Assembly: GCA_902775025.1 (NCBI GenBank)
Contig: CACYKP010000006.1
Location: 1-64,000, forward strand
Origin: an uncultured bacterium
GTDB taxonomy: Bacteria; Cyanobacteriota; Vampirovibrionia; Gastranaerophilales; Gastranaerophilaceae
DNA: 64,000 nucleotides
Direction of reading: 5' to 3'
The position numbers and the translations under genes were made by a program. Within the stretch, counting starts at the first letter, position 1; each line of letters starts with the position of its first letter. Below, piece after piece: positions 58,333 to 64,000 of the stretch. The notes under the pieces were generated by a model that saw nothing but the letters and a program-made list of their open reading frames with translations, ran no database searches and was not told the origin of the DNA.

Positions 58333-58364
58333 GGAGCAAGTAACAGTAGGGTGAAGCTTGCTCC
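58333..58364. repeat. Hairpin upstream of the YhcC-like gene
   Basis: GGAGCAAG (58333-58340) pairs with CTTGCTCC (58357-58364). A GTAGGGTG sits in the loop. It overlaps a spurious GTG start for the next gene. Confidence 0.55.
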
Positions 58365-58386
58365 ACCAAGAACTAATAGCCTTTTT

Positions 58387-59310
58387 ATGGAATTTAACGG
58401 AACAGAAAACAGATACAATAAATTTAGCGACCATTTGAAAGTCAAATTTGGGGCAAGGGTGTATAAAATCACTCTTGATGCAGGATTTACCTGCCCTAAT
58501 CGTGACGGAACAATTTCTACGGAAGGGTGTATTTTTTGTGATGAAAGCGGAAGCTTTTCTCAATCTCATTCCAATCGTTTGAGCATAGAAGAGCAGGTTA
58601 ATGTAGGTGCAGACATTCAAATAAAAAGATTTAAAGCAGAAAAGTTCATGTCTTATTTTCAAGCCTACACTAACACATATAAACCTGTTCAAGAATTAGA
58701 AAAAATCTATAAATCAGCACTTTGCCGTGATGATATCGTAGGTTTATCAATAGGAACAAGACCTGACTGTGTTGATGAGGATAAACTTAATTTAATAAGT
58801 ACATTTACCCCCGATTATTACACTTGGATTGAGTATGGATTGCAATCTGTTCATGATAAAACGTTAAAAAAAATAAATCGAGGGCACGACTATAAGTGCT
58901 TTTTAGATGCTTATGAAAAAACAAAAAATAAAGGGATAAATATTTGTTTACATGTTATACTGAACCTTTTTGAAACACACGAAGAGATGATGGAAACAGC
59001 AAAAACTATTGCAAAGCTTGAACCGGAAGGAGTAAAAATCCATATGCTTGTTGCTTTAGAAGGAACAAAGCTGGCTGATATGTATAATAACGGTGAAATA
59101 ATTTTTATGTCTGAAGACGAATATGTTACAGAACTCTGCGATTTTCTGGAATATTTACCACCAAAAACAACCATACACCGTGTTGCCGGCAACGGACATC
59201 GTTTAGAACTGGTTGCGCCAAGCTGGATAGGAAGAAAACTCGACACAATGAACAGGCTGGATAGAGAATTTTTACGCAGAAATTCGTGGCAAGGATTAAA
59301 ATTTTATTAA
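58387..59310 (+). CDS. TIGR01212/YhcC-family radical SAM protein
   Basis: A radical SAM enzyme of about 307 residues in the YhcC family, whose reaction is not established. DAGFTCPNRDGTISTEGCIFC provides the cluster cysteines (C-x-n-C-x2-C). GLSIGTRPDCVDEDKL, YGLQSVHDKTLKKINRGH and the HRVAGNGHRLELVAPSW segment are family hallmarks. The start is put at ATG 58387; an earlier GTG lies in a hairpin. The ribosome site is weak. Confidence 0.88.
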   Translation: MEFNGTENRYNKFSDHLKVKFGARVYKITLDAGFTCPNRDGTISTEGCIFCDESGSFSQSHSNRLSIEEQVNVGADIQIKRFKAEKFMSYFQAYTNTYKPVQELEKIYKSALCRDDIVGLSIGTRPDCVDEDKLNLISTFTPDYYTWIEYGLQSVHDKTLKKINRGHDYKCFLDAYEKTKNKGINICLHVILNLFETHEEMMETAKTIAKLEPEGVKIHMLVALEGTKLADMYNNGEIIFMSEDEYVTELCDFLEYLPPKTTIHRVAGNGHRLELVAPSWIGRKLDTMNRLDREFLRRNSWQGLKFY

Positions 59311-59312
59311 TA

Positions 59313-59352
59313 TTACAAGGCGGCGGCTACAAATGTAGCCGCCGCCTTGTAA
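59313..59352. terminator. Long GC-rich hairpin between convergent genes
   Basis: TTACAAGGCGGCGGCTAC and GTAGCCGCCGCCTTGTAA form a perfect 18-base-pair stem around AAAT. It lies two bases after the radical SAM gene and 15 before the end of rpsT, so it can end both transcripts. It is much richer in GC than its surroundings and lacks a strong T run. Confidence 0.7.
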
Positions 59353-59367
59353 CTTTATCAGCTAAAA

Positions 59368-59634
59368 CTACTTAGCTAATTTTTTGATAGCAAGAACAAG
59401 TCTTGATTTCTTTCTTGCAGCTGTATTTTTGTGTAAAACACCTTTTGAAACAGCCTTGTCGCATAGTTTATAAACATTTGAAATAGCTGCATTTAAAGCA
59501 TCTTTATCATCACTTTCAGCTAATGATAATGCTTTTTTCAATGCAGTTTTGATTTCAGATTTTACTGCTACGTTTCTTTGTCTGTTTGCTTCTGCAATAA
59601 GAACTCTTTTTTTTGCTGACTTAATGTTTGCCAT
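59368..59634 (-). CDS. rpsT: 30S ribosomal protein S20
   Basis: S20 binds 16S rRNA in small-subunit assembly. The 88 residues start MANIKSAKKRVLIAEANRQRN and end in a Lys-rich helix (NTAARKKSRLVLAIKKL), as in the family. AAAGGAAG precedes the ATG. Confidence 0.97.
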   Translation of the reverse strand: MANIKSAKKRVLIAEANRQRNVAVKSEIKTALKKALSLAESDDKDALNAAISNVYKLCDKAVSKGVLHKNTAARKKSRLVLAIKKLAK

Positions 59635-59743
59635 TTGTATTTCTTCCTTTCGCTGCGGTTAGAGTTTAAAGTTAATGACTCTCTAAACTAAAACCAATTC
59701 ACTTGAGGATAGTGAGTATCTAAATTATAAACACAACAAAAAA

Positions 59744-60214
59744 CTAATTCAAGCCCATCAAGAATTTATGAACTGCAAACGCATATATTACGCCATACAA
59801 AGCACCTACAAATACCTGCATAGGAGTATGTCCTAATAGTTCTTTTAATTTACCCCCTGCTTCGACAAGGTCTTGTTTATAAATATCCATTATTATTCTG
59901 TTTAAACAAGCAGCTTGTTTTCCTGCTGCACGTCTTACTCCCGCCGCATCATACATTACAATACAGGCAAATCCTATTGCAATAGCAAATTCAATTGAAT
60001 GAAATCCGTTAATTAAACCGACTGCTGTTGATAATCCCATAACACCTGCGGAGTGAGAACTTGGCATTCCGCCTGTTGTTGTAAATAATCTCATATCAAT
60101 TTTGCGTTTTATTATCAAAAATACAAAACATTTAATTATTTGTGCAGTTACTATTCCGGAAAAAGCTGTAAAAATTACTTCATATCCTGTGTTCAAAATG
60201 TGAGAAAAATCCAT
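59744..60214 (-). CDS. DUF212/YuiD-family membrane protein
   Basis: The 156-residue protein belongs to the divergent PAP2-related DUF212 (YuiD) family. GGMPSSHSAGVMGLSTAVG, MYDAAGVRRAAGKQA and LGHTPMQVFVGALYG are hallmarks; GGMPSSHS matches the PSGH phosphatase motif. About four membrane helices are seen. GGAG supports ATG 60214. The gene lies after ispA-like by 12 bases and may act in prenyl-phosphate metabolism, which is inferred from neighbours. Confidence 0.85.
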   Translation of the reverse strand: MDFSHILNTGYEVIFTAFSGIVTAQIIKCFVFLIIKRKIDMRLFTTTGGMPSSHSAGVMGLSTAVGLINGFHSIEFAIAIGFACIVMYDAAGVRRAAGKQAACLNRIIMDIYKQDLVEAGGKLKELLGHTPMQVFVGALYGVIYAFAVHKFLMGLN

Positions 60215-60226
60215 CAACTACTCCTA

Positions 60227-61096
60227 TTAACCAAAAATACGATTTTTTAATTTATCTAATATCTCTCTAAATATTTTTGAATTGTACTTTTCTATTATAC
60301 CATAACATTCATCAATTAACGCTTTAAATTTACATTTAGCTTCATCTAACCCATATAATGATACATAAGTAAGCTTTCCTGAAGCTTCATCTTTCCCTAT
60401 AGATTTACCTAATTCTTCAAATGTTGATATTTCATCCATAATATCGTCATAAATTTGGAATGCTAAACCAAATTTTGTAGCGAACTCATCGAACTCATCA
60501 AATACTTTTTCATCACCATTTGCACAAATAACACCTATTCTTACGGCAAGCCTGAATAACACCGCAGTTTTATTTAAGTGTATAAAATCCAAAGTTTCTT
60601 CCGGCGATTTAACCAACTTGCCCCCTTCTGATTCAATATCAACCACTTGCCCTGCAATAAGTCCGTATGCACCTGCAAACTTTGTATATTCGTGTATTAT
60701 TCTTAATATTTGGGAATCAGACAGTAAGCCTTTTGATTTTTCTATAATTAACTGAGGCGCAAATGTCAAAAGCGCATCGCCTGCAAGCACGGCATTTGCT
60801 TCACCAAAAACTTTATGATTAGAAGGTTTGCCTCGTCTAAAATCATCATTATCCATGCAAGGCAAATCATCATGTATAAGGCTTTGAACATGCAGCATCT
60901 CCAAAGCACAAGCAGATGGCATTACTTTTTCAATATCACACCCTAATAATCTTGCTGTTTCAAGACACATTACAGGTCTTAACCTTTTTCCTGGGAGCAT
61001 TAAAGTATATTTCATAGCTTTAAAAATATCCTCGGGATACACTATTTGTAAATATTCATCCAGCTTTTTATCAACTATACTAATCAATTCTTTCAT
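60227..61096 (-). CDS. ispA: Polyprenyl (farnesyl/geranylgeranyl) diphosphate synthase
   Basis: A trans-isoprenyl diphosphate synthase of 289 residues. The first Asp-rich motif is DDLPCMDNDDFRRG (the long DDxxxxD bacterial form typical of IspA) and the second is YDDIMDE. KLTYVSLYG is the family FxYxxL-like region. Product length is not certain: C15 or C20. It overlaps rsgA by 17 bases. With ispG at 35 kb it indicates a MEP-to-prenyl route. Confidence 0.92.
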   Translation of the reverse strand: MKELISIVDKKLDEYLQIVYPEDIFKAMKYTLMLPGKRLRPVMCLETARLLGCDIEKVMPSACALEMLHVQSLIHDDLPCMDNDDFRRGKPSNHKVFGEANAVLAGDALLTFAPQLIIEKSKGLLSDSQILRIIHEYTKFAGAYGLIAGQVVDIESEGGKLVKSPEETLDFIHLNKTAVLFRLAVRIGVICANGDEKVFDEFDEFATKFGLAFQIYDDIMDEISTFEELGKSIGKDEASGKLTYVSLYGLDEAKCKFKALIDECYGIIEKYNSKIFREILDKLKNRIFG

Positions 61097-62078
61097 TCTC
61101 TATATCCTTATACAAATTCTGTCTTATTGTATTTCTGGCACTCTGACGTTTGCGAGAGCTAATTTTTACCGCAATCTCGTCATTATGTTTTTTATGCGTT
61201 GTTTCTTTTTTTGTTCCCTCGAATTTAACCTTTTCTTTGTATTCTTTTGCTTCTTCAACGAACTCTAAATAACTCTGATACCTTGTTTCATCAATATCTC
61301 CAAAATGTTCCTTAACAGAACACCCTGTTTCGTTTATATGCAGGCAGTCCTGAAATTTACATTCCGATTTATATTTATATATTTCAGGGAATAATTTATC
61401 AACATCAAGCGGCAAAATAAAATCAAATTTCAAGTTACTAAATCCCGGGGTATCAACAATTCTTGTATTTTCATTAATTGTTATAATTTCACAATGCCTT
61501 GTTGTATGCGTTCCTCTTTGAGTTTTTTCGCTGACTTCTTTTGTTCTTAAATTAAGCCCCGAAACCGCATTAATCAAGCTTGATTTTCCAACACCTGAAG
61601 AACCGCAAAGAACTGAAGTTTTGCCTTCCAAAATCTCTTTAAATTCTTCAATTCCCAACCCCTCAAGAGCTGAAGTAAATAAAATATCATACCCCAGAGG
61701 TTCATAAATCGAAAAAACTTTTTCTATCATCTTATCATCAGATGACAAATCATTTTTGTTAAAACAAAGAACCGCTTCGATTCCATAGTATTTTGCAAAA
61801 GCTATATATCTGTTTAATTGAGAAAAGCTTAAATCAGGCTCTTTGACAGCTGATATTATAATAATTCTGTCAACATTTGCAACAGAAGGACGAGGAATGT
61901 AATTTTGTCTCGTCAAAATCTTTTCAATTGCACCATTATTAAATTCTACAAAATCACCAACATAAACAGACTGCTTTGTCTTTTTCAAAACTTCACGCAA
62001 CTTACATTCATAACTTTTTCCGTCTGAATTAACATAATAAAAATCCGAATGTATTTTATAAATCTGTCCTTCTGGCAT
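61080..62078 (-). CDS. rsgA: Ribosome small-subunit GTPase RsgA
   Basis: RsgA is a circularly permuted GTPase for late 30S assembly. The 332 residues have an N-terminal OB fold, then the motifs in permuted order: FNKNDL (G4), SALEG (G5), GSSGVGKSSLIN (G1), RGTHTTRH and DTPGF (G3). A zinc knuckle follows (CKFQDCLHINETGC). A Lys/Arg-rich C-terminal extension of about 40 residues is longer than usual. No clear ribosome site. Confidence 0.94.
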   Translation of the reverse strand: MPEGQIYKIHSDFYYVNSDGKSYECKLREVLKKTKQSVYVGDFVEFNNGAIEKILTRQNYIPRPSVANVDRIIIISAVKEPDLSFSQLNRYIAFAKYYGIEAVLCFNKNDLSSDDKMIEKVFSIYEPLGYDILFTSALEGLGIEEFKEILEGKTSVLCGSSGVGKSSLINAVSGLNLRTKEVSEKTQRGTHTTRHCEIITINENTRIVDTPGFSNLKFDFILPLDVDKLFPEIYKYKSECKFQDCLHINETGCSVKEHFGDIDETRYQSYLEFVEEAKEYKEKVKFEGTKKETTHKKHNDEIAVKISSRKRQSARNTIRQNLYKDIENERID

Positions 62079-62499
62079 AAAATAATTCTATCATAAAGGG
62101 GGAAATGTTTATATAATACTTTATATTTTTGCCACTCTACGCCTGTATTGCATTTTGCTACACACTTCACTTTCGTTCTCTTTGTTTTGCTTACGCAAAA
62201 CTGGCGTTCACTTCGTTCCGTGTTCCTTCGATTTCGTTCTCTTTGTTTTGCTTACGCAAAACTGGCGTTCACTTCGTTCCGTGTTCCTTCGAGTTAGGTT
62301 GCTTACGCAACCGTCACTCTACGCAAAATGCAAAAAAAAACTTCTCTGTTACGAGAAGCTTGGGAAAATTAATTAGGAAGGGATTTAGGGATTAATAAAT
62401 TTTATTTTTTACATCTTACATATATATAAAGTATATAAAAAAGTAACGATTTCACTTTTGTGTTAAATCGTTACATTTCTTAATGTTTTACTCTTAATT
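62079..62499. other. Gene-free stretch with tandem and inverted repeats
   Basis: No real gene is seen. A 61-base unit occurs twice (62171-62231 and 62232-62292), each with a TTTTGC-TTACGCAAAA hairpin. Outside them GCATTTTGC (about 62150) and GCAAAATGC (about 62322) form an inverted repeat. Short open frames here are products of the repeats. Confidence 0.7.
62171..62292 (+). repeat. Two 61-base tandem units with internal hairpin
   Basis: Each unit starts TTTCGTTCTCTTTG, has the palindrome GTTTTGCTTACGCAAAAC and ends TCCTTCGA. A related smaller palindrome GTTGCTTACGCAAC follows at about 62298. Confidence 0.8.
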
Positions 62500-63531
62500 T
62501 TACGGTCTTACTAAAAATTTTATAGCCTTTCCTTCTATATGCTGCTGCATTGCCCACTCCACTTTTTCTAAAGGAATTTCTGCCGTAATAAGTTTTTCTA
62601 CTTCAACTTGTCCTGATGAAATCAAATCTAACGCTTGTCTGAAGTATTTTGGCGTATGGTGGAATACGCTCATAAGTTTAATATCACCATAGTGCATTTT
62701 TGTCGTATCAAAAGTTACAGTAGAACCTGATTTACATCCGCCGAAAAAGTGGACAGTCCCCCCGGGTCTGACGCAAGAGAATACTCTTTCCCACATCTCA
62801 GGAAGTCCCACGCACTCAACCGCTACATCCAGCCCTTTACCTTCATCAGTAAAATCTTTAAATATTTTCTCAGGATTCGGGTACTTTTTCAAATCCACAA
62901 CTTCGTCTGCATGGCTAAATTCTTCTGCTAATCTTAGCTTCATTGGATTTCTGCCGGCCGCTATGACTCTGGCACCTTTTAACTTTGCGAGTCTTGCAAA
63001 CATCAAGCCTATAGGTCCTATACCTATTACACCGACTGTATCACCTTCTTTTATCTCAGTTCTTTCAACACCATGTACAACATTTGCCAATGGCTCGGAA
63101 AAAGCTGCTTTATAAAAAGGAAGATTGTCAGGTAGAATTATTGTATTCTTTTTAACAATTCTTTCAGGAACAACAATATATTCAGCATAAGCTCCATTTA
63201 ATAAATCCAAATGTTCACAAAGATTATACTCCCCACGTTTGCAATAGAAACACTCGCCGCAAGGAGCAGAATTAGCACATACAACTCTATCACCCACTTT
63301 TACATTTGTTACACCTTCTGCGATTTTTGCTACAGTACCTGCAAACTCATGTCCAAAACCTGACGGTATATTTTTTATTAAAACAGGATGACCTCTTCTA
63401 AAAGTTTTTACATCTGTTCCGCAAGTAAGCGCAGAATCAATCTTAACAAGAATTTCTCCTTTTTTAAGAGGCTTTATACTTGTTTCTTCATACTTTATAT
63501 TCTGTGGTCCGTAAAATAATACTGCTTTCAT
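62500..63531 (-). CDS. Zinc-dependent medium-chain alcohol dehydrogenase
   Basis: The 343-residue enzyme is of the threonine/sorbitol dehydrogenase-like MDR group. Catalytic zinc ligands are in LTCGTDVKTF and GHEFAG. The structural zinc site is CGECFYCKRGEYNLC. The NAD motif is GVIGIGPIGLMFARLAK. It reads right after the lgt gene. The substrate is unknown; a polyol or an amino alcohol is possible. Confidence 0.9.
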   Translation of the reverse strand: MKAVLFYGPQNIKYEETSIKPLKKGEILVKIDSALTCGTDVKTFRRGHPVLIKNIPSGFGHEFAGTVAKIAEGVTNVKVGDRVVCANSAPCGECFYCKRGEYNLCEHLDLLNGAYAEYIVVPERIVKKNTIILPDNLPFYKAAFSEPLANVVHGVERTEIKEGDTVGVIGIGPIGLMFARLAKLKGARVIAAGRNPMKLRLAEEFSHADEVVDLKKYPNPEKIFKDFTDEGKGLDVAVECVGLPEMWERVFSCVRPGGTVHFFGGCKSGSTVTFDTTKMHYGDIKLMSVFHHTPKYFRQALDLISSGQVEVEKLITAEIPLEKVEWAMQQHIEGKAIKFLVRP

Positions 63532-63532
63532 C

Positions 63533-64000
63533 CTATATCTTCCGCTTATTATTCAAATACAACAAAATTAACGATAACAATATTATACCTATTGATACTA
63601 TTATTGCAATCGGAACACCGCATATATACCTAACACTATCAATTCTTATACTTTCTGTACAAATTCTTACGATTGAATACAATATCAAGTATATTAAAGC
63701 TAAATTACCCTCTTTTTTATGCAAATTCTTTTTAATTAGAATTAATAAAACCCCGAATATTATCAAATCCATTACACTTTCATAAAGAAAAGTCGGATGA
63801 TAATATGAGTCATCTAAATATGGAATATGCCGATATTGAGGTGATATGTACAACTTCCACGGTAAATCCGTTGGTGTTCCGTAAGCTTCTGAATTGAAAA
63901 AGTTTCCCCACCTGCCTATTCCTTGACCTAATGACAATCCTATGACTGAAACATCACACAATTTTTTTAACGAAATTTTATGCCTTTTAGAAAACAAGAT
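63533..64000 (-). CDS. lgt: Prolipoprotein diacylglyceryl transferase, C-terminal part
   Basis: Lgt moves a diacylglyceryl group onto lipoprotein cysteines in the inner membrane. The visible 155 codons hold the hallmark GQGIGRWGNFFNSEAYGTP and HPTFLYESV segments, and three C-terminal membrane helices. The N-terminal half lies beyond the window. It ends one base before the alcohol dehydrogenase start. Confidence 0.92.
   Translation of the reverse strand: MLFSKRHKISLKKLCDVSVIGLSLGQGIGRWGNFFNSEAYGTPTDLPWKLYISPQYRHIPYLDDSYYHPTFLYESVMDLIIFGVLLILIKKNLHKKEGNLALIYLILYSIVRICTESIRIDSVRYICGVPIAIIVSIGIILLSLILLYLNNKRKI

Noticed and set aside
62129-62395. Open frames on the plus strand in the 61-base repeat region
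   Set aside because: They consist of translated repeats with Ser/Phe/Cys-rich sequence, no ribosome site and two overlapping frames with the same peptide.

Overview
The window looks like a chromosomal segment of a strictly fermentative, low-GC bacterium with a Gram-negative envelope. An Omp85-type outer-membrane transporter, an Lgt lipoprotein transferase, PFOR, AdhE, HydE/F/G, the MEP-pathway enzyme IspG and several lineage-specific proteins with an N-terminal Asn-rich F-x-G stretch occur together. My best guess is a non-photosynthetic cyanobacterial relative (Melainabacteria/Vampirovibrionia, Gastranaerophilales type). This rests on gene content and style only.

Layout. 1-3.3 kb: hypothetical genes and a RAYT transposase framed by inverted REP hairpins. 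3.3-6.9 kb: pyruvate:ferredoxin oxidoreductase. 7-13 kb: a candidate papain-fold effector, then the [FeFe]-hydrogenase maturation genes (TM1266-type regulator, hydG, hydF, hydE). 13-18 kb: accessory region with tRNA-Ser, a second RAYT with its own REP pair, REPIN-like pairs and three large hairpins. 18-28.5 kb: secG, an NrtR-like regulator, a TPR metalloprotease, scpB/scpA/smc and a TpsB/Omp85 transporter. 28.5-37.4 kb: ftsH, membrane proteins, aroC-aroK-aroB, ispG. 37-40 kb: CheR-like methyltransferase, lineage-specific proteins and a truncated gene copy. 40.4-48.5 kb: a redox-signalling and fermentation block (Rex site, adhE, rex, a 2Fe-2S protein, a PAS-bearing sensory [FeFe] hydrogenase split by a frameshift, an SpoIIE/PP2C phosphatase, a second 2Fe-2S protein and an iron alcohol dehydrogenase). 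48.6-51 kb: tRNA-Leu with tRNA-derived tandem repeats and a thiol/metal cluster. 51.6-64 kb: lactate dehydrogenase, polyamine genes, aroE, glmU, rpsT, ispA-like, rsgA, a zinc alcohol dehydrogenase and lgt (cut by the window edge).

How the genes fit together. PFOR makes reduced ferredoxin, acetyl-CoA and CO2. AdhE, the iron alcohol dehydrogenase and lactate dehydrogenase dispose of NADH. HydEFG build the H-cluster for a hydrogenase. The only [FeFe] hydrogenase here is of the sensory type, so a catalytic HydA is expected elsewhere. Rex has a near-consensus operator in front of adhE. The sensory hydrogenase and PP2C phosphatase could form a hydrogen- or ferredoxin-sensing relay.

The most unusual features are the four H-cluster cysteines split between two reading frames, two RAYT genes each bracketed by its own inverted REP pair, a common GTAG/ATAG tetranucleotide before many otherwise different hairpins, palindromic elements inside hydF and at the 3' end of scpA, and a promoter block with a variable TTCTA repeat used by two genes.
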